Positions 29,401-37,003 of a stretch of DNA of 64,000 nt are shown one piece after another. Source of the stretch: G965195345 sp965277625 (GTDB lineage: Bacteria; Pseudomonadota; Gammaproteobacteria; CAKMZV01). The stretch lies in NCBI GenBank assembly GCA_965277625.1, contig OZ255827.1:1054001-1118000 (forward strand). Direction: 5' to 3'. The position numbers and the translations under genes were made by a program. The notes under the pieces were generated by a model, which was not told the origin of the DNA, ran no database searches, and saw only the letters and a program-made list of their open reading frames with translations. Every line of letters starts with the position of its first letter. The stretch's first letter is position 1.

Positions 29401-30870
29401 CCTCAATTTGGGGTGGCTGCCTGTCATACAACCAATTCTTGTGACCCCTTAAACAGATATAACACAGTTACTCTAACCAATGCCCAACTCAACAGAATGA
29501 TTGGTCGATTGCAGGCGAGCAACGCAAGTCAACGGGATAAATTTGGCAATGCAGTTAGTTTGAGTGGTGATGGCAATACCCTTGTTGTGGCCGCCAGAGC
29601 CGAATCGAATTCATCGACAGGGGTCAATGGCATACAAAAAACTATTCCATCCAATATTTCTGGGGCAGTATATGTATTCCGTCGTCAGGGTGGCGTTTGG
29701 TCACAACAAGCGTACATCAAAGCATCCAATACTTGGGCATATGATTCCTTTGGCATGTCTGTAAGCCTAAGTAGAGATGGCAACTCGCTTGCGGTTGGGG
29801 CAAGTGGTGAGGCTGGCTCATCGACAGGCGTTAATGGTAATCAAACTATTATCAACGATGATTTTTCCGGTGCAGTGTATGTGTTTCGTTTTAGTAGCGG
29901 CACTTGGTTCCAACAAGCGTACATCAAAGCATCCAATACCGATGCCGATGATAGATTTGGCATGTCTGTGAGCCTGAGCAGCAACGGCAATACCCTGGCT
30001 GTAGGCGCCATCGGTGAAGACAGCGATTCGTCTGGTGTCAATGGGGCTCAAAATAATAATGGAAGTAATACAGGTGCGGTTTACCTATTCCGCTTCAATG
30101 CGGGTGTTTGGTCGCAACAAGCGTTCATTAAATCATCGAATCCAGGCACATCCGATATATATGGCGGGGCTGTGAGTCTAAGTGACGATGGTAATACCCT
30201 TGCTGTGGGCGCTAATAACGAGAATGGGTCCTCAACCATCGTCAATGGACCGCAAAATAACGGCGCTCAAAATGCGGGTGCCGTTTATTTATTCCGATTT
30301 ATTGGGAATGTCTGGTCACAACAAGCTTACATCAAAGCATCCAATGCGGAGTTGAGTGATAACTTTGGTTATAGTGTGAGCCTAAGCGCTGATGGCAATA
30401 GCCTTGCAGTCGGAGCAGTGGGTGAGGCGAGTGCATCCACTCAGGTCAATCGTGGCGCAGACGATAACAATGCGATCGTTTCAGGTGCGGCCTATGTTTT
30501 CCGTTTTAGTAGCAGCACTTGGTCGCAACAAGCCTTTATCAAACCACTTAATATTGGAAGAGTTGACCAATTTGGTCAATCTGTGAGTTTAAGCAGAGAT
30601 GGCAATGCCCTTGTTGTAGGATCTTGGTTAGAAGATGGTTCTGTCTCTGGCATAGACGGTGCCGATAATAATGCCACAGATGATGCAGGTGCCGCCTATT
30701 TGTTTGAATTTAATAATGGTACTTGGTCCCAACAAGCCTATATTAAGTCCAGAAAACCGTCATTCAGTGCCAATTTTGGATTTGCTGTGAGTATAAGCGG
30801 TGATGGTGGCACGATTGCAGTGGGCTCTCCAGGTTACAGCATCAATACGGGTGAGGTACACTTGTATTAA
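20488..30870 (+). CDS. Giant lipoprotein with 20 uniform cadherin-like domains, one C-type-lectin-like module and a C-terminal FG-GAP propeller
   Basis: A 3460-residue paralogue of the two upstream proteins. The lipobox LSAC places the acylated cysteine at residue 75, after a long N-terminal region whose SVDSLFQSKVV stretch matches SVASLFQKNVV of the second giant protein. From residue 90 to about 1949 there are twenty 93-residue cadherin/tandem-95-like domains, then two more divergent ones. A C-type-lectin-like module lies at about 2281-2430 (GGHLLNINTVEEF, WFGLNLP, TNDST). Further beta domains, an FnIII-like segment, a cysteine pair at 2979 and 2985 and seven FG-GAP blades follow. The end is GEVHLY rather than GAVYLY. 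The start could also be ATG 20503. Probably an exported outer-membrane lipoprotein; carbohydrate or protein binding through the lectin-like module is inference. Confidence 0.87.
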   Translation: MGKTVMTKYTSTSLAQSSVDSLFQSKVVLDQFERTFTKVTNKFASVVVSAIKTVKRRTLCSISTTLVLSVFLSACGGGSGGNAPETNTGTPLTFLISSNNVTFSEDFATASTIATAIEVEGSTLTFNVTESITGVVNVTTSSTGVRLSSIANANGKTTLTITLSDGTLSSTGQVVVQVNAVNDPPTLTVSNSQLTLTEDFTGINTLATIFDVEGNALTVNVTESTTGVVNVTTSSTGVRLSSIANANGFTTLTISVSDGLLSSITQVVVQVNAVNDTPTLTISNSHLTLIEDFSGSNILATASDADGNVLTYSVIESATGVVNVTTTSSGIRLSSIANANGRTTLTISVSDGTLSSTAQVVVTVVAIEDVPRLIIPASKLTAAEDFLNIILVATAFDVDSHALTFSVTESTTGVVNVTTASTGVRLSSIANANGQTTLTITLSDGTLSSTGQVVVQVNAVNDPPTLTVSNSHLTLTEDFTGINPLATVFDVEGNALTVNVTESTTGVVNVMTSSAGVRLSSIANANGRTTLTISVSDGTLSSTAQVVVTVVAIEDVPRLIIPASNLTAAEDFLNIILVATAFDVDSHALTFSVTESTTGVVNVTTSSTGVRLSSIANANGQTTLTITISDGILSSTAQVVVQVNAVNDPPTLTVSNGNLTLSEDFTGINTLATASDVDGNVLTFSVIESATSVVTVTTSNTDVRVSSIANVNGRTTLTISVSDGTLSSTGQVVVQVNAVNDPPTLTVSNGNLTLSEDFTGINTLATASDVDGNVLTFSVIESATGVVNITTSSSGVRVSSIANANGKTTLTISVSDGTLSSTGQVVVQVNAVNDPPTLTVSNNQLTLIEDFAGASTLATASDVDGNVLTFSVIESATGVVAVTTSSAGVQVSSIANANGRTTLTISVSDGTLSSTGQVVVQVNAANDPPTLTVSNNQLTLIEDFAGSSTLATASDVDGNVLTFSVIESATGVVAVTTSSAGVRVSSIADANGRTTLTISVSDGTLSSTGQVVVQVNAVNDPPTLTVSNGNLTLSEDFTGINTLATAIDVDGNVLTFSVLESATGVVTVTTSSAGVQVSSIANANGRTTLTISVSDGTLSSTGQVVVQVNAVNDPPILTVSNSQLTLIEDFAGVSTLATAIDVEGNVLTFSVFESATGVVAVTTSSAGVRVSSIANANGRITLTISVSDGLLSSTGQVVVQVNAANDPPTLTVSNAKLTLIEDFASSSTLATASDVDGNVLTFSVIESATGVVTVTTSSAGVQVSSIANANGRTTLTISVSDGTLSSTGQVEVQVNAVNDPPTLTVSNSQLTLIEDFAGSSTLATAIDVEGNALTISVTESTTGVVNVTTSSSGVRLSSITNANGRTTLTISVSDGTLSSTAQVVVTVVATEDVPRLIIPASNLTVAEDFLNIILVATAFDVDSHALTFSVTESTTDVVNITTSTTGVRLSSIANANGRTTLTITISDGVLSSTAQVVVTVTAVEDALRLIIPTSTLTVTEDFLGYIMAARAFDVDGRALTFSVTESTTDVVNVTTSTTGVRLSSIANVNGRTTLTISLSGGTQSSTGQVVVQVRAVNDPPILNVSSAVSTLTEDFVGFSTLATAIDVEGDALSFSVIESTTGVVNVTTSTRGVRLSSIANANGRTTLTITVSDGMLSSTAQVVVTVTAVEDPLKLLIPAGTVIKIEDFVAISKVAFGLDVDGHALTFSVTESTTGVVNIVTSTRGVGVSSIANAYGRTTLNIRLSGGTRSTTGQVVVVVRAVNDPPRLIIPATALKLTEDFVSASTIATAIDVEGSPLTLSVIESTTGVVKVTTSTTGVRLSSIAEANGRTTLTISVSDGTQGAAAQVTVQVKSVNDMPTLSVSSSVLMLAEDFKGAISLATASDVDGDTLTISVVESIRAVVTITTSASSVSISSLRNANGQTTLNIIVDDGDLILNAQVVIHVAAIDDRPTIDLTTNIISTNVGFSPIVIGTTASDVEDGALAFTLQQSSSGVVTVTTSANAIVLNAVARTTGTTTLTLTTVDNSGLKTTETIIVNVVNDAPVLGGLIKQFQTFEDFPLPIRIRITATDADNDTITLTYSSSTHLFNGSLSTFTEGASTLTLTSIADLHGTSTVTIRATDFAGQSTSAEIVVSVNSVIDPISFTLSTSVVTLAANSTQINRNVQNINILNIENQPIKTQWQVRSSGDPIFSADPKPVVSFTTHVLTTAKTLTSVMDTAQLYFSIAPGQSGVATLTVQLTNLTRSEIAQQTMVVQVNKVDIAPGISPARSRIRNLIVYGGHLYAYSALGQDTVNSFLITAKDLGGHLLNINTVEEFDFVRSTATGYTIHNAWFGLNLPQQSFPGALSWVTNDSTIVYGIASTSGANNLNVFPGHYVLNWDSGRGLETNRPSNPPHVAHWTVYSRNSESYFLLGDTGDLTHRFTIYEFPQGLPSYSNDPILVNSDSQATVRLIGFDLNGDAINTADWSGTDTNGGTISFSNVSQSTGVQTVNMFYTPPVNFGGFTTVAVTLRVNGLSTTEVISFKVNGRPNIVLSTYSITVDEDFPSTLINVSVIDPGDGILPFTLQASTNGVVAITTSYNTIQISPIPHANGKVTLTIQATDSAFQSASTRVVITVQSVNDIPTMSIRRDRVVEEVNFSVFDIGVRVNDVEDGNLRFWVDDLPRGVVHVIIGVNTITLYSIPNALGRTTLTISATDSSNATVVRTITVNVVPNLQTPPELTVSTNRISVQEDFASVAFGYTATDIVDDVLRLAVRSSNRLVNAAISAQNIILSAINDLTGVATLTVRATDSDGLFTTTEVIVIVNAVNDEPKITVPVRTLSITSAPIVLPVSATDVEDGILAFSVSSGQGSVHPTATTSNLMISRVGVQLDPVVLTLTTTDSAGAVTTKSITVNPMPVLRLTTGIKTIDFAWSESTSATHYRLQSNPDGNSGFVDLNSTGVVISPNSTNIRQSTAQALVSLHRYIPRVSNPQFGVAACHTTNSCDPLNRYNTVTLTNAQLNRMIGRLQASNASQRDKFGNAVSLSGDGNTLVVAARAESNSSTGVNGIQKTIPSNISGAVYVFRRQGGVWSQQAYIKASNTWAYDSFGMSVSLSRDGNSLAVGASGEAGSSTGVNGNQTIINDDFSGAVYVFRFSSGTWFQQAYIKASNTDADDRFGMSVSLSSNGNTLAVGAIGEDSDSSGVNGAQNNNGSNTGAVYLFRFNAGVWSQQAFIKSSNPGTSDIYGGAVSLSDDGNTLAVGANNENGSSTIVNGPQNNGAQNAGAVYLFRFIGNVWSQQAYIKASNAELSDNFGYSVSLSADGNSLAVGAVGEASASTQVNRGADDNNAIVSGAAYVFRFSSSTWSQQAFIKPLNIGRVDQFGQSVSLSRDGNALVVGSWLEDGSVSGIDGADNNATDDAGAAYLFEFNNGTWSQQAYIKSRKPSFSANFGFAVSISGDGGTIAVGSPGYSINTGEVHLY
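20755..26334 (+). repeat. Twenty consecutive 279-bp domain repeats without any indel
   Basis: Domain boundaries (VND.P or a variant) fall at 20755, 21034, 21313 and so on to 26335, in steps of exactly 279 bp (93 codons). I checked most of these boundaries directly in the sequence. The eight copies at 22429-24660 are nearly identical. A distinct variant (VPRLIIPAS..AEDFLNIILVATAF) recurs at 21592, 22150 and 24661, showing shuffling of subtypes. Confidence 0.92.
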
Positions 30871-30878
30871 AAACGATT

Positions 30879-30947
30879 CAGCCCCGCCTTCAATCGAGGG
30901 TGGGGCTGCAGACATTGTCTGCTCAAATCGACGCCTCTGTCGTTTTT
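30879..30947 (+). terminator. Putative terminator after the giant-gene cluster
   Basis: Three successive stem-loops follow the stop codon. The first has a 10-bp stem with one G-U pair (CAGCCCCGCC 30879-30888 with GGTGGGGCTG 30899-30908). The second is GCAGAC/GTCTGC (30908-30922, 3-nt loop), sharing a base with the first. The third is CGAC/GTCG (30929-30942) followed by five T. The last, with its T tract, is the likely termination point. Confidence 0.55.
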
Positions 30948-31253
30948 CAATCGTAAGTATGAACTTCGACAAAGAATCTTAAATAAGCGTATTGTAAACG
31001 AGCGAAATAAAATCACACAATGCGCTTAATTTGCGCAAAATTGTTGCTTGAGAAAACCAAAAGAAAAGGTTTTTATGCTATTTTCACCATGGCGCACCAT
31101 AGAACACAATCGTTGCGGTTTAATAAGGCGCATAGAAGACCGGCCTGCGTCTGATCAGAACCAATTGTGGTGAGAGTCACAGTTTCTAATCGTGACAAAG
31201 GACGGTATTAAATGAACGAAATGCGTTTTTATCATCATTTAAGGAGTTAGAAA
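30948..31253. other. Intergenic region upstream of the peroxiredoxin gene
   Basis: About 300 nt without a gene. It contains an A-rich inverted repeat (AAAACC/GGTTTT) around 31055-31075 and a small palindrome (GTGAGAGTCAC) near 31170. I found no promoter with both hexamers well matched. A strong ribosome site (AAGGAG) precedes ATG 31254. Confidence 0.4.
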
Positions 31254-31886
31254 ATGAGTATTCAATTAGGAGATGTGGTCCCCGATTTTAAACAAGATTC
31301 AACCGAAGGTGTAATTAACTTTCATCAATGGTTGGGTGACAGCTGGGGCGTGTTATTTTCGCACCCCAAAGATTTTACCCCTGTGTGCACCACAGAATTG
31401 GGCAGAGCGGCGTTTTTGAAGCCAGAATTTGCCAAGCGCAACGTTAAAATCATTGGTTTATCGGTTGATGGTCTGACCAACCACAGTCAGTGGTTTGACG
31501 ACATCGAAGACACCCAAGGGCAGAAAATGAACTTTCCTGTCATTGCCGATTCGGATCGTTCAGTCGCCAATCTATATGGCATGATTCATCCCAATGCGAG
31601 TGAAACCACCACAGTGCGTTCGGTGTATGTGATTGACCACAACAAAAAGTTACGATTGACCATCACTTATCCACCCAGCACAGGGCGGAATTTTGATGAG
31701 ATTTTGCGGAGCATTGACAGCTTACAGTTGACTGACAACTACAAGGTTGCCACACCGGTTGACTGGAAAGATGGCGACGATGTGATTATTTTGCCATCGG
31801 TCTCAAATGAGGATGCCAAGAACTTATTCCCTGAAGGCTGGGATGAGCAACGTCCTTATCTGCGTGTGGTTAAGCAACCGTCATAA
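31254..31886 (+). CDS. 1-Cys peroxiredoxin (Prx6-type, AhpC/TSA family)
   Basis: A 210-residue cytoplasmic thiol peroxidase of the Prx6 group, which reduces hydrogen peroxide and organic hydroperoxides. The active-site motif FTPVCTTE carries the peroxidatic Cys45. No other cysteine is present, so there is no resolving residue and the enzyme would need an external thiol. YPPSTGRNF near residue 140 and the long C-terminal domain (DWKDGDDVIILPSVS) are typical of the Prx6 group, and the length fits. The start is set by AAGGAG 8 nt upstream. It lies between the giant-gene cluster and the sulfite reductase operon, 109 nt from the latter and separated from it by a stem-loop, so it is probably transcribed on its own. 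Family confidence is high; the physiological reductant is unknown. Confidence 0.95.
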   Translation: MSIQLGDVVPDFKQDSTEGVINFHQWLGDSWGVLFSHPKDFTPVCTTELGRAAFLKPEFAKRNVKIIGLSVDGLTNHSQWFDDIEDTQGQKMNFPVIADSDRSVANLYGMIHPNASETTTVRSVYVIDHNKKLRLTITYPPSTGRNFDEILRSIDSLQLTDNYKVATPVDWKDGDDVIILPSVSNEDAKNLFPEGWDEQRPYLRVVKQPS

Positions 31887-31908
31887 GCGGAGCAAACTTA
31901 ACTTTCAT

Positions 31909-31950
31909 GGGGGCGTTTTATTGACTGTTCACGGTCGATGAAACGTCCCT
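31909..31950 (+). promoter_or_regulatory. Long stem-loop between the peroxiredoxin gene and cysJ
   Basis: An outer stem GGGCGTTT / AAACGTCC (one G-U pair) encloses an inner stem ATTGAC / GTCGAT, giving an elongated hairpin in the 109-nt gap. No T tract follows, so it is either a weak terminator or a 5' leader element of the cysJIG operon. I do not recognise a known riboswitch. Confidence 0.4.
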
Positions 31951-31995
31951 GATCTATAACGGTGCCCTCTATGGCACACAAACATTGACACAATC

Positions 31996-33762
31996 ATGCA
32001 TGATTACGCCAGTCTCACCCAATCAATTCGGACTTTAGACAGAGAGGCACTGCTTAAGATCAGTGGCTTTATTGATGCATTGCTGACCAATGCACCCAGT
32101 GTCCCCAGTGTTCCAAACATTCAGAATACGGTTGGCCTTGCCCCGCTTGCCCAAGCCAAACCTGCTGTACATATTGCTTATGCCTCACAAACGGGCAATG
32201 CTCAAACCGTTGCTGAGCAGTTGGTTGAACTATTTAAACAACAGGGCTTTGTGGCTTCGGCGCACAACATTGCCGAAATTCGACTGAAGAAAATGCTCGA
32301 TTATGGGCATCTTGTGGTGGTTGCCAGCACCCATGGCGAAGGTGAACCACCCGATCATGCCATCCAATTTTTTGAACAATTTGGTGGAAAGCGTGCACCA
32401 CAATTACAAGGCTTAAAACACGCCGTCATTGCATTGGGCGACAGCAGCTATGAACAATTTTGCGCCTTTGGACAATGGATTGATCAAAGATTGACCGAAT
32501 TAGGCAGTCAAGAAATCGTGGCACGCTTAGATTGCGATGTCGATTATGACAGCGTGATTGAGCCATGGCAGACCAGCTTGCTCGAAGCGCTGCAACAGAC
32601 CATAGACCAACAAACTCAAACAGCGGAGACAGCCGCAGCAACAGGCGTTGTTGAACGAGCCACCGCTAAAAATCCTTATCCCGTTGAAGTGATTGCCAAC
32701 CAAGAGTTGTGCACCGATGAAGCAGATAAACGGGTGATACATTTGGAATTAGAAGCGCCCTATGAGCGTTTGCCGTATCAACCTGGTGACAGCTTGGGCA
32801 TTGTGGTGCAAAATCCCACTGAGACGGTCGATGAGATATTAAAAGCCAGCGCATTTACTGGCGATGAAGCAGTCGATATTGCTAAGACCCAGACCACCTT
32901 AAGAGCCGGTTTGGCGGAACGTTTAGAACTGTATCGATTGACAGAGCGTCAGCTTAAAAACATGTTGGAAAAATACCCCAACAAAGCATTGGCGGCTGAA
33001 TTGAACAAAGAGCAGGTGTCTGATTTTATATTCACCAGTGATTGGTTAGACATTTTGGCGTTTTATAAAAAATCACCCTTTAACGAAGCGCAAGATTTGG
33101 TCGATTTATTGAACCCACAAGTACACCGCCTATATTCAATCAGCTCCAGCCCACAAGCGCACGAAGATGAAATTCATCTTACCGTTCGGTTGCGCGATTT
33201 TGGCGCGCATCAGCGTCTGGGTTTGGTCTCAGGTTGTATAGCCAACTTGCAATCGGGCGACCCTTTAAAAATCTACATCAAGCCCAACAAAAATTTCAAT
33301 TTACCACAGAATCCCAAAACACCGCTGATCCTCATTGGCGCAGGGACTGGGATCGCCCCTTTTAGAGCCTTTCTCCACGAACGGTCCGAGCAAAACATTC
33401 AGGAACCCACTTGGTTGTTTTTGGGTGAACAGAGCTTTAGAAACTCATTCTTGTACCAAACCGAGTGGCTCAAATTGTTAGATAAGGGCGTATTAAGTGA
33501 ATTGACGACTGCTTTTTCACGGGATAAAAACAATCCCGCCTACGTGCAAGATCGCCTATTAGAGCATGCGTCAAAGCTGTACGAATGGATCAGTCAAGGT
33601 GCAAATATTTACTTGTGTGGCAGTGCGGATACACTCGCAACATCGGTACACCAGGCACTGCAACAAATCATTATGGATCAAGGTGGCATGAACGAAGAAG
33701 CCGCCAAACAACAACTGCAACAAATGCTCGTTGAAGGACGTTATAAAAGGGATGTATATTAA
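31996..33762 (+). CDS. cysJ: Sulfite reductase (NADPH) flavoprotein alpha subunit
   Basis: A 588-residue diflavin reductase that passes electrons from NADPH through FAD and FMN to the sulfite reductase hemoprotein in assimilatory sulfate reduction. Domains in order are a short leader, an FMN-binding flavodoxin domain (about 59-205, opening AYASQTGNAQT), a connecting/FAD domain with RLYSISSSP near 378, and an NADPH-binding domain with GAGTGIAPFRAF near 450. The C-terminus GRYKRDVY is the usual CysJ/P450-reductase-like ending. Length is near the typical 600. It abuts the next gene directly (its stop ends at 33762 and the next ATG is 33763), so the two subunits are co-translated. No cysH, cysD, cysN or cysC is visible in the window. 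Confidence 0.96.
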   Translation: MHDYASLTQSIRTLDREALLKISGFIDALLTNAPSVPSVPNIQNTVGLAPLAQAKPAVHIAYASQTGNAQTVAEQLVELFKQQGFVASAHNIAEIRLKKMLDYGHLVVVASTHGEGEPPDHAIQFFEQFGGKRAPQLQGLKHAVIALGDSSYEQFCAFGQWIDQRLTELGSQEIVARLDCDVDYDSVIEPWQTSLLEALQQTIDQQTQTAETAAATGVVERATAKNPYPVEVIANQELCTDEADKRVIHLELEAPYERLPYQPGDSLGIVVQNPTETVDEILKASAFTGDEAVDIAKTQTTLRAGLAERLELYRLTERQLKNMLEKYPNKALAAELNKEQVSDFIFTSDWLDILAFYKKSPFNEAQDLVDLLNPQVHRLYSISSSPQAHEDEIHLTVRLRDFGAHQRLGLVSGCIANLQSGDPLKIYIKPNKNFNLPQNPKTPLILIGAGTGIAPFRAFLHERSEQNIQEPTWLFLGEQSFRNSFLYQTEWLKLLDKGVLSELTTAFSRDKNNPAYVQDRLLEHASKLYEWISQGANIYLCGSADTLATSVHQALQQIIMDQGGMNEEAAKQQLQQMLVEGRYKRDVY

Positions 33763-35517
33763 ATGAACACAAAATCTAAAAATCAAACGACGGGTCAAAA
33801 TCCAGAGAAAGTGCTCACGCTCAACCAATTGGTTGACAATCCGAGCGAGAACGAACAGATTAAGGACAAAAGCCATTATTTGCGTGGCACCATCTTAGAA
33901 GAAATTGGTGTTGAAGTCACTTCAAACATCAATCCCGATGATGCGCAATTGACCAAATTTCACGGCACCTACATTCAAGACGACCGCGATCAACGCTTAG
34001 ATCGACAAAAGAAGAAATTAGAACCCGCTTACGCCTTCATGATCCGAGTACGGATTCCTGGAGGGGTTTTATCGGCTGAGCAATGGGTACAAATGGACAA
34101 AATTGCAGACGAATGGGCGGGTGAACGCATCAAACTCTCTACCCGTCAAGCGGTTCAATTTCATGGCATCATAAAATTTGAATTGGCAAAAGCCATGCAA
34201 GCCCTACACCAAGTCGGCATGGATTCTATCGCGGCTTGTGGCGATGTGAACCGTAATGTCATGTGTACGCCTGTCCCTTATAAAAATCGTGTGCACGAAG
34301 CGTGCTTGCATTGGGCCACTCAAATCAGCGAGCACCTATTACCCAAGACCACAGCGTGGTACGATATTTGGATCGATGGCAAAAAAATCACCTCTGAGGA
34401 GGCCGAGAAACAGGATGAGCCAGTTTATGGCAAACACTATTTGCCACGCAAATTCAAAATTGCCATTGCCATACCACCGCAAAACGATACTGATTTATTC
34501 TCTAACGACATTGGCTTGGCCGCCATAGAGAAAGCGGGCGCTTTGGTCGGTTTTAACGTCTATGCAGGTGGCGGATTGGGTACAACCCATTCTGACCGTA
34601 AAACTTATCCCAAATTGGCTGAACCACTCGGTTTTTGCAAACCACAAGACGTGCTCGCTGTTTGCGAGAGCATCATGACCGTACAACGCGATTACGGCAA
34701 TCGCAGTGAACGCAAAAATGCCCGATTAAAGTACACCATTGATCGCGTCGGATTGCCATGGTTCAAAGACGCCGTTGAGCAACGCAGTGGGGTCAAGCTG
34801 GCGAAAATTCACCCAGTAAAATTTGACCACAATGGCGACCACTACGGCTGGACCAAAGACGAACAAGGGCTATGGTACTTGGTATTGCACGTTGAGCATG
34901 GTCGAGTTTATGACCAAGAAAACGCACAACTAAAAGCCGCATTGCGCAAGATTGCCGATAAAAAATACGCCGACTTTAGGCTAACAGGCAATCAAAACAT
35001 CGCTTTTGGGCGGGTTAAGACCAAAGACAGGTCACACATTGAACAAATACTGAACGACGCCAACTATCAGAGCGATGCCAGCCACATGAGCGGCATGCGA
35101 CGCCACGCCATTGCTTGTGTGGCACTGCCAACCTGCGCCTTGGCTATGGCTGAAGCACAGCGTTACTTGCCTTCATTGATTGGTCAAATAGAACCGATTT
35201 TACAAAAACACGGACTATTACAGGACGACATCAACATCCGCATGACGGGTTGTCCCAATGGTTGTGGTCGTCCTTGGTTGGGCGAGGTCGCTTTTATTGG
35301 CAAATCACCAGGCAAATATAATTTCTATCTCGGCGCCGCTTTTGACGGCTCGCGCTTGGCGAGCTTGTACAAGGAAAATGCCGATGAAGCGCTCATACTT
35401 AGTGAAATGGATGCGCTGTTAGGGCATTATGCCAAAGACCGCATCAAAGGCGAGCGTTTTGGTGATTTTGTCATTCGACAAGGCTATGTCAAAGTCAATC
35501 AATTTCATCCCGACTGA
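33763..35517 (+). CDS. cysI: Sulfite reductase (NADPH) hemoprotein beta subunit
   Basis: A 584-residue siroheme/[4Fe-4S] enzyme that carries out the six-electron reduction of sulfite to sulfide, using electrons from CysJ. The cluster and siroheme ligands are visible as the paired motifs CVALPTC (Cys about 451 and 457) and CPNGCGRPW (Cys about 497 and 501). The substrate-side arginine motif STRQAVQFHG lies near residue 130. Two ferredoxin-like plus nitrite/sulfite reductase repeats are consistent with the family, and the length is normal (E. coli about 570). It starts immediately after the cysJ stop and overlaps cysG by one base, forming a compact cysJ-cysI-cysG operon in which the cofactor-making enzyme is co-expressed with its user. 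Confidence 0.97.
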   Translation: MNTKSKNQTTGQNPEKVLTLNQLVDNPSENEQIKDKSHYLRGTILEEIGVEVTSNINPDDAQLTKFHGTYIQDDRDQRLDRQKKKLEPAYAFMIRVRIPGGVLSAEQWVQMDKIADEWAGERIKLSTRQAVQFHGIIKFELAKAMQALHQVGMDSIAACGDVNRNVMCTPVPYKNRVHEACLHWATQISEHLLPKTTAWYDIWIDGKKITSEEAEKQDEPVYGKHYLPRKFKIAIAIPPQNDTDLFSNDIGLAAIEKAGALVGFNVYAGGGLGTTHSDRKTYPKLAEPLGFCKPQDVLAVCESIMTVQRDYGNRSERKNARLKYTIDRVGLPWFKDAVEQRSGVKLAKIHPVKFDHNGDHYGWTKDEQGLWYLVLHVEHGRVYDQENAQLKAALRKIADKKYADFRLTGNQNIAFGRVKTKDRSHIEQILNDANYQSDASHMSGMRRHAIACVALPTCALAMAEAQRYLPSLIGQIEPILQKHGLLQDDINIRMTGCPNGCGRPWLGEVAFIGKSPGKYNFYLGAAFDGSRLASLYKENADEALILSEMDALLGHYAKDRIKGERFGDFVIRQGYVKVNQFHPD

Positions 35518-36920
35518 TGCGCTATTTCCCTTTTTTCTTTAAGCTAAAGACCCAGCGAATACTGGTCGTAGGCGGTGGGGACATTGCGCTGGCGAAGGTG
35601 CGCTTATTACTCAAAGCGCAAGCGCAAATCAAATTGGTGGCCCCCGACATCCACGCAGACTTGCTCGATTTGTTGCAACAACACAAACAGTGTCAACATC
35701 AACTCAAAGCATTCCATAAAAGCGATATGCTCGATTGCCAGCTGATCATCAGTGCGACCGACGACCAGACCCTCAACAAAGCCGTGGCTCGTGATGCCAA
35801 ATCATTGGGCAAACCGATCAATGTGGTCGATCAATCTGCATTGTGCGATTTTATATTCCCAGCCTTTATAGAACGAGGCGACCTAACCATCGCCGTTTCC
35901 AGCTCGGGTGTCGCCCCTGTGGTCACCAACTGGTTTAGGACCTGGTTAGAGCGTGAGGTTTCACCGCATTGGGCGCAACTTCTGCATAGGCTTGACGCCT
36001 TTCGTGGACAAATCGTACAACAACTGCCCGATGTGCGCCATCGCCGTTCGTATTACCATCGGTTGTTGGCAAATCACCAAAATGACCTACTGCAAGACAA
36101 TACTGCAGCCATGGATCAAATCATCGAGCAAAGCTTGCACAACGATGACGAGTCAAAGACTAAAGGTCGGGTGTATTTGATTGGGGCAGGGCCTGGATCA
36201 CCAGAACTCTTGACCTTAAAAGCACACCGCCTGCTTCAACAAGCCGATGTGGTGTTGTACGACCGTTTGATTGGTGCGGACTTGCTCGATTTGTGTCGGC
36301 GCGATGCGCACCGAGTGTATGTGGGCAAATCAAGAAGCCATCACCATAAAAAACAAGCTGAAATCAATAATCTATTGCTCGAATACGCGCGAAATGATCA
36401 AATTGTCGTGCGCCTAAAAGGGGGCGACCCCTTTGTTTTTGGACGCGGTGGTGAAGAAATGTTGTTCCTGCAACACCATAACATTCCTGTAGAAGTGGTC
36501 CCTGGCGTGAGTGCCGCCAATGGATGTGCTGCCAGCTATGGCATACCGCTCACCTTAAGGCAAACTGCGGATAAATTGGTTTTTTTAACCTTGTATCAAG
36601 ATTCGCTTGAAAGCGTCGATTGGCACAGCTTGGTTCAACCCAAACAAACGCTGGTTTTGTATATGAGCTTGAGCACCTTACCCAAAATTGCTGAGAAAAT
36701 GGTCAAACATGGCGCCCCACCCACACTGCCGGTTGCCATCATCGAAAAAGGCACCACCAGTCAGCAAAGAATACTGCGCTCAACCTTGGCGGACATTCAA
36801 AACAAATCGAGTATTCCACTGGTTTCACCTGCGATTACCATTGTGGGAGAAGTGGCGGCCGAAACTTTGAGCACCACTTATGAGATGGATTATCGTGTCT
36901 TAGAACCCATGGTGGTTTAA
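35517..36920 (+). CDS. cysG: Siroheme synthase (multifunctional)
   Basis: A 467-residue fusion enzyme that converts uroporphyrinogen III to siroheme, the cofactor of CysI. The N-terminal part (about 1-205) is the precorrin-2 dehydrogenase/ferrochelatase with an NAD-binding VGGGDIALAK. The C-terminal part (about 217-460) is the SAM-dependent uroporphyrinogen-III methyltransferase, with GAGPGSPELL near 222 and RLKGGDPFVFGRGGEE near 300. Length matches full CysG (about 457). The start codon overlaps the cysI stop as TGATG, implying translational coupling. A hairpin about 85 nt after the stop probably ends the operon. Confidence 0.96.
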   Translation: MRYFPFFFKLKTQRILVVGGGDIALAKVRLLLKAQAQIKLVAPDIHADLLDLLQQHKQCQHQLKAFHKSDMLDCQLIISATDDQTLNKAVARDAKSLGKPINVVDQSALCDFIFPAFIERGDLTIAVSSSGVAPVVTNWFRTWLEREVSPHWAQLLHRLDAFRGQIVQQLPDVRHRRSYYHRLLANHQNDLLQDNTAAMDQIIEQSLHNDDESKTKGRVYLIGAGPGSPELLTLKAHRLLQQADVVLYDRLIGADLLDLCRRDAHRVYVGKSRSHHHKKQAEINNLLLEYARNDQIVVRLKGGDPFVFGRGGEEMLFLQHHNIPVEVVPGVSAANGCAASYGIPLTLRQTADKLVFLTLYQDSLESVDWHSLVQPKQTLVLYMSLSTLPKIAEKMVKHGAPPTLPVAIIEKGTTSQQRILRSTLADIQNKSSIPLVSPAITIVGEVAAETLSTTYEMDYRVLEPMVV

Positions 36921-37003
36921 GTTACACCTGCAACGACATATAAAGTCAACACCTAAACGCCTTGTCATGCCATTGATGCACGCCTTAAACCAGGCTAATG
37001 ACA

